A stretch of 64,000 nt of DNA. It comes from Leishmania donovani. Taxonomy: Eukaryota > Euglenozoa > Kinetoplastea > Trypanosomatida > Trypanosomatidae. Position 1 is the stretch's first letter; each line of letters opens with the position of its first letter. The stretch is taken from the NCBI RefSeq assembly GCF_000227135.1, contig NC_018235.1, positions 428,195-492,194 of the forward strand, read 5' to 3'. This document shows, in pieces, positions 18,929 to 29,384 of the stretch. The notes beneath the pieces were generated by a model. The model had not been told where the DNA came from. It was given only the letters and a program-made list of their open reading frames with translations, and made no database searches. The position numbers and the translations under genes are program-made.

Positions 18929-21769
18929 ATGACGTCGCTGACTCTCAGAGAGATCGGGGCCACCAACAACGTCGCAGAGGATCACGACGTCCTAGAGCTC
19001 TTCGCAGCGTGTCGCGAGAGCGTGGTCCACGTGGCGGCGTCGCACCTGCTGCCATATCATGTCGCAGTGACCACGAGAAATGGTTTTGTCGAGCTCATCG
19101 ACACTGCCACTGGTGAGTTTCGTCTTTTCCTGACGTATCTCGACCGAATTCCTCTTGATGCCTCGCTGCGGTGCTTCTCACTTGTGCCTAGCCTCTACGC
19201 GGCCTCGCAGCAGCATCACCATCGCCGTCCTCAGCACCACCTCCTCTACTCCCTTTCCTACTCCAACGAGCTCCTGCTGGGAAACGTGGAGACGGGCGCG
19301 GTGCGTGTCTTCGCAACGTGTGAGAGCCGGCCAAGTGTCGTGCAGTGTGATGGTGACTACATCATCTGTGGCGAGGGGACCGGAAAGGTGACGGTGTGGC
19401 GCACGAGTGTGGAGGGGGAGTGGGACGCGCGATATGCCTCTAGCTCTGCCGCATCCACTTCCCTATTGCCGCCTCTGTGGAAGGCTTGTCTCTTTGATAG
19501 CACCGTCGTCTGTGCGAATCTCCATCGAGATCAGCTCGTGTGCTGCTCGGCAGACTACCGCTGCGTCGTGGCGTGCGTGGAGGACGGGGTTGTGCGTGCC
19601 ACTCTGCCGCTCGACCTGAACCAGGCGGTGGCTGTGTTCGCTCTGACGATGCCGTCGATGGCATCGTTGCTGCACAAAAGCCTAGTCGTGTGCCTCACCT
19701 CGCGCATCTCCATCTTCACATCGAGGCCGGCCCGCGACACGGCTGCCTCAGCGCAGCTCTCCCCGTCTTCTGTGCCGACCGCAGAGCACTTGGAGTGCTG
19801 GACGCGCCAAGGGGACTGCGCTGTCGAACGAGAGGAGGTGGCGTGCGCTTCATGTCTCGGCGGCTATCTGGCAACTGGCACCATCTCTGGGTTGGTGTTA
19901 CTGTACTCCTGTGACGCTGCTGAGCCGCTGGTGAAGGAGTTGGTGCGCTTCAACGTCGGCTATGGTGTCACGGGCATACAGCTTTTCCCCAACGACACAC
20001 TCCTTGTCGTCACATCGGTTGGCGATGTCTGGCGATGGCCGCTGTGCGATTTGCTGCGCAACGCGGGCGCGAGCGGCGCAGAAGGCGAGAAAGATGAGGC
20101 GACGGAGGCGGAGCCGACAGCTGCTTCACACCAGCCTCCGCTGCCGTTGGCCGCACCACGGGTGCCAGCGGCTCCGTCTCCGCAGGACAAAACCCTCCAT
20201 ACTGAGCCGCGTGTGCCTGCCCCCCCGCACGAGGTGAGCTACACCCAGGAGGGTGACACAGAGGACCGCAGCTTCTCAGCCCACGACACCTCGACTCTGG
20301 GACACACACCGCAGAGAGAGCGCGAGGCAACAGCAAGGGTAGAGGAAATTGTCACCGCGGTATGCGTCGACGCCGACGCCCCTTTAGTCGGTGCCCGCAG
20401 TGACGCTGAAGAGCAGGGCACCCCATCGGTGCATCTCTCTACCGCATCTGCGTCTCTTCGGGCCCTGAGCGCTTCATCCGAGAACGACGGTGACGAGGAC
20501 CACCCGAACGAGCGCGGCAATAGCAGCACAGACATGGACGCGCGCCGCGCCGAGCCAGCGACGGTTTCGTGCCTTCCGCCGCCGCCTCCGCTCGCGTCGC
20601 CGACGGTTTCAGATAAGTTCGATGAGAAGAGAGGCGCCGGTGGTGTGGCTCGGTGCGCCACCGAGTTTCAGCGGCGGACCCTCTACGACCCGGAGCAGAG
20701 CACTGAAGAGCTGGGGGTGGTGGACATGGGCGTGCCGTTCAGTGCTGCTGAAAATTCGGCTGACCTAAGTCACGATGACCTGCGCATCGCCGTCTCACCA
20801 CCTTCCACTGCAGACACCACCGCCCACCACGACGCAGCATTGGATGGCAGCGGCGCAGACGTACCGGAGGTGACAGCGAGGGGGCCAGCCGCAGGCGCAG
20901 CAGCACTAGCAGCCAAGGAGGGGACGATCAGTGACAAGGACATTCAGCCCTTCCAGAGCAACCACGGCGACCTCCGCGACACCGCTGGTGTGGCGCAAGG
21001 TACTGTCCACAGCAGCCCAGGTATTGCAAGCAGACAGGGAACGAGCATGAAGGCTGCCGTGGACGACCTGGAGCTCGAGTTCGCGCACGCAATGAAGCGA
21101 CTGCTAGGGCCAACTGTGGGCGTTGAAGGCCTCCGCAAGGACCGTCGTATGAATCCTCGCAAGGTGGCTGGTGTTCTCGCCAACCTCACGAACCAGCAGG
21201 CAGCCGCAGCGGGTGCCAAAGGGCTCTCCCATGAGGCGCCGTCGCAGCCACGTGCACTCGAGGGGTCGAACAGTACCAAGTTGCTGGAGGAGAAACGGGC
21301 GACGCTAGAGGCAGCCGCATTCGACTTCGAAGCGTACCGGCAGGCTCACCGCTTGGAGGTGGATGCTCTACAGTATCACCACCCTGTGCGGGCTCCTACC
21401 TACACCCTGCAGGATCGTGTCTTTGACGCTGTTGAGTCTGCGGGACGTCTTTGCGACAAGGAGGCCGGGAGAGCCACTGGAGCCTCAGGGAATGCCGCTG
21501 CCACTCTCCCCGCAGCGCCAGAGGATGAGTTACGCGACGTGACGTACGGCAAGGTGAAGTGGACTCTTGACCCTCAAATCGCTGAGGAGCGTCGGCGCGG
21601 CGGGCCAGAGATAGCGCAGCACCACTGCGATCACTTGATCTTTTCGACTCCGTACCCCACGAAGACAACAGTGCTGTTTGCCGAGGAGGCGCCTCTCATG
21701 CCCAGCACAGCGTGGGAGGAGGTTCTCTTGCTGCCGCTGCCGCTCCCCCCCGCTCCCTCCGTCTTCTAG
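18929..21769 (+). CDS. unknown 946-aa protein with beta-propeller-like N-terminus
   Basis: I do not recognise this gene. From ATG 18929 (the open frame extends upstream through spacer) the protein has an N-terminal ~360 residues with repeated short beta-rich blocks resembling a WD-type propeller (for example GFVELIDTATGEFRLF and DTLLVVTSVGDVWRW). A long acidic, Ser/Thr/Pro/Ala-rich stretch (about 365-700) is probably disordered, and the C-terminal region (about 700-946) is more ordered with a coiled-coil-like part. No catalytic motif is visible. It could be a scaffold or a flagellar/trafficking WD protein; this is open. It sits between PRPP synthetase and SEC3. Confidence 0.85.
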   Translation: MTSLTLREIGATNNVAEDHDVLELFAACRESVVHVAASHLLPYHVAVTTRNGFVELIDTATGEFRLFLTYLDRIPLDASLRCFSLVPSLYAASQQHHHRRPQHHLLYSLSYSNELLLGNVETGAVRVFATCESRPSVVQCDGDYIICGEGTGKVTVWRTSVEGEWDARYASSSAASTSLLPPLWKACLFDSTVVCANLHRDQLVCCSADYRCVVACVEDGVVRATLPLDLNQAVAVFALTMPSMASLLHKSLVVCLTSRISIFTSRPARDTAASAQLSPSSVPTAEHLECWTRQGDCAVEREEVACASCLGGYLATGTISGLVLLYSCDAAEPLVKELVRFNVGYGVTGIQLFPNDTLLVVTSVGDVWRWPLCDLLRNAGASGAEGEKDEATEAEPTAASHQPPLPLAAPRVPAAPSPQDKTLHTEPRVPAPPHEVSYTQEGDTEDRSFSAHDTSTLGHTPQREREATARVEEIVTAVCVDADAPLVGARSDAEEQGTPSVHLSTASASLRALSASSENDGDEDHPNERGNSSTDMDARRAEPATVSCLPPPPPLASPTVSDKFDEKRGAGGVARCATEFQRRTLYDPEQSTEELGVVDMGVPFSAAENSADLSHDDLRIAVSPPSTADTTAHHDAALDGSGADVPEVTARGPAAGAAALAAKEGTISDKDIQPFQSNHGDLRDTAGVAQGTVHSSPGIASRQGTSMKAAVDDLELEFAHAMKRLLGPTVGVEGLRKDRRMNPRKVAGVLANLTNQQAAAAGAKGLSHEAPSQPRALEGSNSTKLLEEKRATLEAAAFDFEAYRQAHRLEVDALQYHHPVRAPTYTLQDRVFDAVESAGRLCDKEAGRATGASGNAAATLPAAPEDELRDVTYGKVKWTLDPQIAEERRRGGPEIAQHHCDHLIFSTPYPTKTTVLFAEEAPLMPSTAWEEVLLLPLPLPPAPSVF

Positions 21770-22703
21770 GGCACTTCACTGGGAGGGACTTCCGTGCTTT
21801 CACGGACTTGTGCGCTTCTCGCTTCGCTCTTTCGCAGGCATCCGACCAGCCCCACTACCACAAACATTCCATGCCACACTGCCATTGCCGCGGCCAACGC
21901 GGTCGCGCACGCGCTCAAAGGGCAGAGGAGGGGGGGGGGGTAGGGAGGCTCCCCTCTTCAACAACGGATTCTTTTGATGCTTGTGCCCTTTGGCATCCGT
22001 GAAGGGGTGCGCTTGCTGTGTCCTCGTTACGGGAGAGAGCAAGTGAGTTTGGCAGAAGACGAGAGAGGGAGAGAGGAGCAGTTCCGCTTACGTGTTATGT
22101 CTCCCCCGACTTCTCTCCAACGCGCATGTGGCTACACCTTTCACATCAAGCTTGCGGCAGACGTAGCTGTTGCCTGTGTCCTTCTCGCCGCCGCGTCGTC
22201 TGTTCGTCGTCCGTCTTTGCGTCTTGGGTGGATGCGACTGCAGGCGATACCTGGCCGCTGTCTGTCTGCCTTTCGACGCGCTGTGCTGTGCCACCCCTCC
22301 TTTCATCGTCTCGTCGTTTTCCCCCCTCCCTTCCCAACGTGAAGGGCAGCAACACCACGCACGGGTGGGGTACTTTCGCGTCACCAGTAAACAAACAACA
22401 CGAGTAAAGAGGGTGAAGCCGTTCACGGACTTTGCTCATTTCCAACGTCCACACACACAGACGTGTCTGCACCAAGTCTGCACCGTCTCCCTCCATCACC
22501 GCCCACTTTCTCTCTCTTCCCCCCTGGAAGCCGCAGATTGCGCTTGAGGTCTGTGAGGTTGGACTTGCAGCTAAGACCTAGCCCCTCCATCCAATCACGC
22601 TTGAGTTGAATGCACAGGTACACATACACATGCACATACATACGTCTATCCACCTAGACTCTGATTCAGTTGCGTGGCATTGCCAACTATCATCATTACC
22701 ATA
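21770..22703. other. spacer before SEC3
   Basis: No gene is seen. The likely acceptor for SEC3 is the pyrimidine tract at 22503-22524 followed by AG at 22529-22530. A CATACA-rich stretch lies just upstream of the start codon. Confidence 0.55.
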
Positions 22704-25700
22704 ATGAGCCGATACAAGGAGCTCCAACCCGCCATCGACGGCGTCTTTCACCAGCGTGGCGAGGAGGTGGTGGCCCACGAGATGGTGTCAGAGATCAGCA
22801 GCAAGAAAAAGGCATCGACGCCGCGACTGCTCATCCTATCGCACTTCCTCGGCAGAAGCGGTGGCGCCACGCTCAGCATCGTCACGGTCGACCCAAGCGG
22901 ACAGCGAGTGAAGATCAAGTCTGCCTTCGCCGTGGATCGGCTGGTCAACATCTCGAACGAGGGCAGCTTCGATGCAACCTTCAACTTTGGCGCCAGCGGC
23001 GTGCTGTCCGTCAGCTTCGAGTCGCACATCCAACGGGAGATGTTTGTCGCTGCCGCCCGCCGCATCCGCGCGACGCCGTCGTCATCCTCTGGGGCCCGTG
23101 AGAGCTACGTTGACAACCGACTGAGCACCATTCGCGGTGTGCTCACAGAGGCGGTGGGTGCTCAGGTAGAAGCTGACGCTGCGGCGCGCGTGCGGAAGCT
23201 GCGGCAGGACAAGCGGCGCATCTTCTCCACGGAGGAGGAGAAGCACCTGCTGCGCCACATTGGCAATAACGGAGCCGGGTTCGACGACATCAAGCAGTTC
23301 CAGGAGATTCTCCTTCGCCAGCAGAAGAGCTCCGAGCTCAGATCGCTCAACCTGCTGACCACCTCCGAGGCTGTGTGGCAGGAGGCGCAGCAGCAGGTGC
23401 AGGACCTCGTCCAGGACGTGGAGGAGGTGGGGCAGCGCATTGAGGAGTACTCGACTCACCTTCTCTCCAAGAAGAGCGTCCTTCAGCAGGTGGAACACGA
23501 CAACAACACACTGCAGCGACGACAGCAAAACCTGGAGGCCCTGTACATTATGATGTCCGACCTGCGCGACCAACTACGACTCGCGCCGGCGACGATGGCG
23601 CTGCTGAGTCGACTGCGCACCGTACCAGAGGATGGCCTCGTGGCCTTCTTCTCCGAAGGCAGCAACGCGGTGACGCTTTCGGTGGCGATGAAGCACATGC
23701 AGGGTGTGCTGCACAACCCGAAGCTGGACAGTGACTTTCCCATCACCGCTGTTGCAGAGCGGAAGGCTTTTTTCCTGGAGCAGCGCAAGATGATCACGCA
23801 GCGCTCCAAGTCGTATATTATGGCCATCATCGGGTCCTTCGAGGCAACGTACCTCGCAGACAAGTCGAGATACAGTCGCGACGCGTCGCTTGTGTGGCGG
23901 CTGCACGTCGAGCTGGCACACAAACTGTTGAACATCAGCGATGTTATCCGTGCACTGGACCGCATCGACGTGGAAGGCTTCAATAACGCACTGCGCAAGT
24001 ATCGGACGAGCATGCAGAGGGTCTACGCACTCGAGATCACGCACTTCTTCAAGTGTCTTAAGAAGCAGGTGAAGAAGGTGAACACCTGGCGCGGCCCTTT
24101 TCTGCTTGGCACCTCCGAGTCGCGCAAGGAGGCTATGTCGATGCGGATGGAGACGGCCCAGTCTGGTGAGACGCCGCGCATGTATTCCCGCGGCAGCCAG
24201 TCAACGCCGGCGCTCACCCCTCGCATGATGCGCTTTGGCGACGACTCCGACTACGGGGCCGGCGCCGGTGGCCGGGCAGCCTCTGGCCTTGGCGGCAGCG
24301 AAGACCGCACGCACCTTTCCCTGCAGTTTCCGTCCGTGGCAGACCTGAGCATGGAGGGCAGCGTGCCTGCCTCCGCAATCGAGCTGTACCAGAGCGCGAA
24401 CACACTGCGCCGGCTGGACGCACGGGCGGAAACGTCGTCGGTTATGAGCGGGATGAAGTCCCTCAACCCCGCCAGCACCAGCGGTGGCGGGTACGTGCGA
24501 CCTGATCTCGCCTTCGCCATTGCGCTAGAATCATCTGTGCTCGCGGTGATTCACGAAGAGGTGATCCTTAGCCGCTGCTTCAACCTCTTCAGCGACCCGG
24601 CAGAGAAGAGCGGCAACGACGAAGACGCTGCAGCCCCTGCAAATGCCGGCGCCAACCCGCAGGCAGACGACTCTAAGAGGACAGGCGCTGCCACTCCCAG
24701 AGGAGCTGCCGGGGCGGACCGCGCGCAGATGAAGCAGGAGTCCTTGCTCGAGCTCTTTGGCGGCGCCGACGCGGACCACCTCGTGCGCACTCTGCAAGGG
24801 ACATCACGTAGCGCCAGCGTGCAGAACTCTCGCTCGAGCAGCCAGGACATCGGCCTGCCACCTCGCCCTCCTCCGGCAGGGTACGGCGGCGACCGCCGGG
24901 GCCATGGCGGGTCTTCCTTCCCGCACCGTCGGACGTGGAGCGGGGCGTCGTTGTCGGGGTACGGCCGCGAGAGCAACTCCAGCGACGGCGACGACGTGGA
25001 CGGCGGTGGCCCCGTAGACGAGTGCAGCCGCGCCTCTCGCATCGCGCTGCACCGCAACTTCCTCATTCGCACGATGCGTGACCTGGCGCTTTTCTTTGTC
25101 GAGAAGTGCGACCGCATCTACTGTGTTCCCATCCTGTGCATGATACGCGCCTACCGCTCCACCGCGGCCGACAAGGCCATGCTGCCATCGAAGAGTGCCT
25201 TCTGTCAGGCAATGCTGGCAGAGGTGGAGACGGTGATGGTGGGCGGCATGATGCGGTTTGTGGCGGAGCAGACCGACTCTATTCACCGGTGCCGCAAACG
25301 GTACGTGGTGCGTCCCACGGCGCTGCTGCATTGCTTCTCTAAGATGCCGGCCCTCTTCATGCGGTTTGAGGCGGTGCACAACGCCCTCGCGCGCAACGTG
25401 TGCGACCGCACCGAGTACGCCTCCATCGCGCTGAGTCTCGTCGATCAGTCCTTCGATGCCTTGGACCAGATTACAAGCGTGAAGGCCACCGGCGAGGACC
25501 AGAATGCGGAGCAGCTGAAGCTGAACAAACTCATTGCACAGAAGGTGCACTCCGTTCTGGATGGCGTGGAGGCGGACGCCCACTCGCTCAAGTGGGTCTT
25601 TATTCAGCAGTATCGGCACCAGTCGTTCTTCTGCGCCTTCTACTCGACCATGCCAAGCGACAGCTTTGCCGTGGAGCTGCTGCAAGACCACTACACATCG

Positions 25701-26138
25701 GCGAAAGAGAAGCGGGACCGCTACGAGGAGCTGTACCTGACGCGTGTGCTCCTCGTGCGCAGCTTCCCGGTTTTCGGGGCCTTCGCGCTCTCCGCCGAGG
25801 ACCTCTCGATGATCTACTCAAAGGAGGAGCTGCGACATCACAAAGCCCTCTCCGCGGATGCTGTCAAGAAGGTCGTTGGCGGACTCGAGAAGGAGATGCG
25901 CTCCGGTGTGCGGGCAAGCGCGGCGCGGATGAAGAAGCACTTTTTGTGCGATGTAGACCTCAACGGCAACGAGGCCTCTTTCCACACCACGCTGCTGCAG
26001 CGGACCTGGCAGCACTTCTCGACACTGCTGTTGCACAAGTTCGACTTTCTGGCAGAGATGCTCACATGGCCGGCGTATCACGGCATTTCCATGCCCGTGG
26101 CCCGCTCCGACGTTGTGGAGATGCTCGCGGCGTACTAG
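22704..26138 (+). CDS. SEC3: exocyst complex subunit SEC3 (EXOC1)
   Basis: This 1144-aa protein begins MSRYKELQPAIDGVF. An N-terminal ~130 residues have the beta-rich pattern of the Sec3 PH-like lipid-binding domain. A coiled-coil region (about 180-310) ends in LEALYIMMSDLRDQLRL, and a long helical region follows. Its stretch from AERKAFFLEQRKMI to LEITHFFKCLKKQVKKV resembles the conserved Sec3 core by eye. A Ser/Gly-rich insert (about 490-770) is probably disordered. The exocyst tethers secretory vesicles; in trypanosomatids exocytosis occurs at the flagellar pocket. The match is from memory of the family, with no alignment done. The open frame extends to a GTG at 22674, but the first ATG is 22704. 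Confidence 0.82.
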   Translation: MSRYKELQPAIDGVFHQRGEEVVAHEMVSEISSKKKASTPRLLILSHFLGRSGGATLSIVTVDPSGQRVKIKSAFAVDRLVNISNEGSFDATFNFGASGVLSVSFESHIQREMFVAAARRIRATPSSSSGARESYVDNRLSTIRGVLTEAVGAQVEADAAARVRKLRQDKRRIFSTEEEKHLLRHIGNNGAGFDDIKQFQEILLRQQKSSELRSLNLLTTSEAVWQEAQQQVQDLVQDVEEVGQRIEEYSTHLLSKKSVLQQVEHDNNTLQRRQQNLEALYIMMSDLRDQLRLAPATMALLSRLRTVPEDGLVAFFSEGSNAVTLSVAMKHMQGVLHNPKLDSDFPITAVAERKAFFLEQRKMITQRSKSYIMAIIGSFEATYLADKSRYSRDASLVWRLHVELAHKLLNISDVIRALDRIDVEGFNNALRKYRTSMQRVYALEITHFFKCLKKQVKKVNTWRGPFLLGTSESRKEAMSMRMETAQSGETPRMYSRGSQSTPALTPRMMRFGDDSDYGAGAGGRAASGLGGSEDRTHLSLQFPSVADLSMEGSVPASAIELYQSANTLRRLDARAETSSVMSGMKSLNPASTSGGGYVRPDLAFAIALESSVLAVIHEEVILSRCFNLFSDPAEKSGNDEDAAAPANAGANPQADDSKRTGAATPRGAAGADRAQMKQESLLELFGGADADHLVRTLQGTSRSASVQNSRSSSQDIGLPPRPPPAGYGGDRRGHGGSSFPHRRTWSGASLSGYGRESNSSDGDDVDGGGPVDECSRASRIALHRNFLIRTMRDLALFFVEKCDRIYCVPILCMIRAYRSTAADKAMLPSKSAFCQAMLAEVETVMVGGMMRFVAEQTDSIHRCRKRYVVRPTALLHCFSKMPALFMRFEAVHNALARNVCDRTEYASIALSLVDQSFDALDQITSVKATGEDQNAEQLKLNKLIAQKVHSVLDGVEADAHSLKWVFIQQYRHQSFFCAFYSTMPSDSFAVELLQDHYTSAKEKRDRYEELYLTRVLLVRSFPVFGAFALSAEDLSMIYSKEELRHHKALSADAVKKVVGGLEKEMRSGVRASAARMKKHFLCDVDLNGNEASFHTTLLQRTWQHFSTLLLHKFDFLAEMLTWPAYHGISMPVARSDVVEMLAAY

Positions 26139-27041
26139 AGAGTGGGAGTGGTCCAGCAGCAGCAGCCCATGATGGTGTCGGCACGTAAGGCAGCATCACC
26201 GCCGCTAACGTTGCGGAGTAGATAGGAGAAGCACTGCAGCGTAAGCGAGAGATGGCGCAGCACTTGCACTTCTCCTTCCCCGTAAACACCTGTCACACTC
26301 GTCATGCTCTGCATGTCCCCGAGCGGCTCTACTGTTTGGTTTCGCTCTTTTTTCGCCATCCGGTTCTGCTCATGGTGCTCTCCCCCTTCGACTCCGCTTC
26401 GTCTGCCTGCACGCGTGCAGACGTATGCAGGCTCATGCGTGTGTGTGCTTGCTTGCTTTTTCGGCCTGCTCTGTCTCCGTCTGCATGTCGCCAGGCTTCT
26501 CCCATCACTCCCTCTTGTGTCGTGCGTGTATGTGGGCGTGGGAGAGAGATGGAGATGGGTGCATGGGGGCGGCATTTATGCGAGCTTTCGACCCTCCGAT
26601 GAAGGCCACACGCCAGAATGCACACACCTGTCCACCCACCCACATGCATAGAGAGAGGCCCATCTCTACGTTGCACTTGCTCGTCCTTCGCTGCTCTTGC
26701 CAGCAGTTGCGTGCACAGCTGCGGGAAGAGTTGGGAAGCGAACCACTCACAAAACGGGGCATCGAACGAAGAAGACCCAGGTGAGTACAGGACGGCTTCG
26801 CTTGCCATGATAGAGCCCGTGCGTGTCTCCGCGAACGCCGACGACTGCCGTTTCGTGGGCCCGCCGTCGCCTTCACTCTTCTTTCTCTTTTCGTCTGTTG
26901 CGTTTTCGATCAAGGGAAAAGCGTTGCAAGACACGCACACACGCACACACGCACACACGCACACACGAACGACCACAGAAAGGAAAGAGGTGAGACACCC
27001 AGGAGGCAAAAGGAAAGGCTGTGGTGAGGGGACACGCAGCA
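26139..27041. other. spacer before the TPMT-like gene
   Basis: No gene is supported, although frames are open on both strands. It contains a repeated ACACGC(AC) block at about 26935-26968 and a pyrimidine tract at about 26870-26905 with AG near 26915, the probable splice acceptor. Confidence 0.5.
26935..26968. repeat. ACACACGC minisatellite
   Basis: The unit CACACACG is repeated about four times in tandem. Confidence 0.85.
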
Positions 27042-28322
27042 ATGCTGCGCACGACGCGGCTGCGGCGCATTGGGGTGCACATCCCCAGCGCCAAGGAGCT
27101 AGATGATCAGGTGCTGATCAACCGGCTACGCAAGTCTCGACCAAAAAGCGTCTTTTCCCTCAAGGCCCTCACGACAGGCCGCGTGCAAGGCTTCGTCGCC
27201 GCTGGCGGTATTGTTCTCGGCACGGCCATGTTTCTCGGCCCGTGGCTGTGGGAGGAGGTGCAGGAGCTGATGGGCAGCAGATACGTACCCCTGGCGCCGT
27301 CGCAGATGCCCCACACCTCGCCAGAGTGGTGGGAGAACGAGTGGCGCAAGATGAACCCGCTCTGGCGGGCTGGCGAGTCGATGAGCGACTTCTTCGTCGG
27401 CCCCTATCGTTTTGTGAAGGAGCAGACGGGGCGCGACATGTCCTCTGCAGCAGATTTCGTACGCACCTCACCATCGTCGTCGCTGTCATCGTTTGGCGCG
27501 GCTGGGGAACAGCAGCGTAGCTTCTTGCATCGACTCAAGCAAGTGTTTCACCGATCAGCGTCTCTCACCACTTCTACGTGTGTCACTACTGCTTCTAGTG
27601 GTGTAGGGGCTGCCAGCAAAGGTGGCCACTCTCGCCGCGCCACCGCTTCGGCCGTGATGCTGCCGAACCCGCCGCAGATGCTGGTGCCGCTCTGCGGCGA
27701 CTCTCCGATCATGCGCACCGCGGCACTGCAGGGGTTCGAGGTGGATGCTGTGGACTCCTCGCAGACCGCCATCCAGACAGCCGTCGGCCGCACCGAGGAG
27801 GGCCTGCCGCAGGAGTTCTACTCAAAGATTCACCTGCACTGGAAGAACTTCTTTTCGCCTGAGCTGTGGGAGGGGCCGTTGAAGGGAAAGAAGTACGACG
27901 TCATCTACGAGCGTCAGGGCATGACCTCGCTGAACCGAGAGCAGCGGCCCGACTACGCTTATCTGCTGAAGCGCGCCATGAAGGACGATGGCCTGATCTA
28001 CGTTGAGGGTGTCTTCCGCACGGGGCGGGTGAAGGGTAACAAGTTGATGGGCCCGCCCTACTCCCTGTCGAAGCGGGAGCTGCAGCAGCTCTTCCCCCTC
28101 AGCGAGGGCTATTATGTGCGGTGCGAGGAGAAGACGGATGCGATGCAGCAACTAAGCCGCGAGAATCGCATTCTCAAGCGCGTGCCAAAGGAGCTCTACG
28201 TGACTCCGTTCAGCTGCGTCGTGTTTCGTGAGTCCACCGTGAATCTGAGAACACGGACGGAGCCGCTGCAGCACCCCGAGCCACCGACATTGACTCCCCC
28301 ACAAGAGGGCTTTGTGTGGTAG
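27042..28322 (+). CDS. TPMT-family methyltransferase with N-terminal membrane segment
   Basis: This 426-aa protein has a basic N-terminus (MLRTTRLRRIG), one hydrophobic segment (about 49-70, FVAAGGIVLGTAMFLGPWLW), a Ser/Thr-rich linker (140-205) and a C-terminal Rossmann-type methyltransferase. Its SAM-binding motif PLCGDSPIM (216-224) followed by GFEVDAVDSS is the thiopurine S-methyltransferase family signature, and LWEGPLKGKKYDVIYERQGM corresponds to the later strand of that fold. The presequence-like start and single TM segment suggest anchoring in a mitochondrial membrane. The substrate is unknown: family members methylate thiols, selenium/tellurium compounds or small metabolites, and a thiopurine substrate should not be assumed. 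Confidence 0.85.
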   Translation: MLRTTRLRRIGVHIPSAKELDDQVLINRLRKSRPKSVFSLKALTTGRVQGFVAAGGIVLGTAMFLGPWLWEEVQELMGSRYVPLAPSQMPHTSPEWWENEWRKMNPLWRAGESMSDFFVGPYRFVKEQTGRDMSSAADFVRTSPSSSLSSFGAAGEQQRSFLHRLKQVFHRSASLTTSTCVTTASSGVGAASKGGHSRRATASAVMLPNPPQMLVPLCGDSPIMRTAALQGFEVDAVDSSQTAIQTAVGRTEEGLPQEFYSKIHLHWKNFFSPELWEGPLKGKKYDVIYERQGMTSLNREQRPDYAYLLKRAMKDDGLIYVEGVFRTGRVKGNKLMGPPYSLSKRELQQLFPLSEGYYVRCEEKTDAMQQLSRENRILKRVPKELYVTPFSCVVFRESTVNLRTRTEPLQHPEPPTLTPPQEGFVW

Positions 28323-29384
28323 TCGCGCTGCGGCCTTATCTTTTCTTTCGCTACGTTGACCTTCGTGCTCCTGTGTTTACGAGTGCCGTCGCAGCTGCTT
28401 TTCCAGCCCTGGCTGTGACGCAGCGAGCCGAACTCTGCACGCGCGTCTCTCTCTACCCCCCACACACGCATGTACAGGGGAGGAAAAGAGGCGCAAGCGC
28501 TTGACAGAGAGACGTGTGCACACACGGACTGGTGCTCCCGTCCTCGCCCCTCTTTCCGGGATCTCTCTCTCTCCTTACCGCTCAGCTCTTTTCGTCTGTG
28601 TGCTGCCGACGGCGCTGTTGATGACTTGGTTGGTTGCGTGGATGTATCACACTCATGCGTGCCTGTGTAATGGGAGGTAGGCAGAGGAGTGGGGAAGCGT
28701 TTTCTTCTCCACAACGTCTTCCCCTTCTCTCTTTCTCCCTCTTCAGCAATGCTCGACGTGGTACCGACAGGATTCCGTCAAGAGAATGCACACACGCGTA
28801 TCGCGACTGGGACATCAGCGGCGAGATGGCACACCGACACGCATTCACACATCTGCACTGTGCGTGTCTGTCTGTCTGTACGTGTGTGTGTGTGTCAGTG
28901 CCTGACGCATGGAGGGGAGGTCTACCGCATGTAGCAAGACGTCGGTGCCATTCATGCTCTTGTACTATATTGCTGGCATCCTCGTCCCCCATCCACCTCT
29001 CCACCTCGCTCCGTCTCGCTGCAGGTATCTTGGCGCCCCCACCCCCTCCCTGTCTTCACACCTCCGCAGTCCTGCAGAAGAAGAAAAAAGCCGCTTGCGC
29101 GCTCTCGAGTAAGTGCCCCTGCGTGCGTGCGTGTGTGATCGTCTTTCCGCCGACTCTCTCGCATCTCTTGGTGTGGCCCCCTCCCTCCCCCTCCATCTTT
29201 CTCCATCGCCTGTGGTGCGCATGCGTGTCTGGGGTGCTCGCACACCTGCTGACCAACACACACGCCCACACGCCCACACATCTATCGATATATCTACGTG
29301 TGCGTAGATCGATCGATACGCCCCACTGTACCACTCGTACGAAGTTTCACACACCCTCCGACCACCTCTCCGGACGACATCAGC
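28323..29384. other. spacer before the helical-repeat gene
   Basis: No gene is supported. Pyrimidine tracts lie at 28705-28745 and 29165-29210, and GTGTGT runs at 28880-28900. Open frames crossing it have no domain. Confidence 0.5.
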
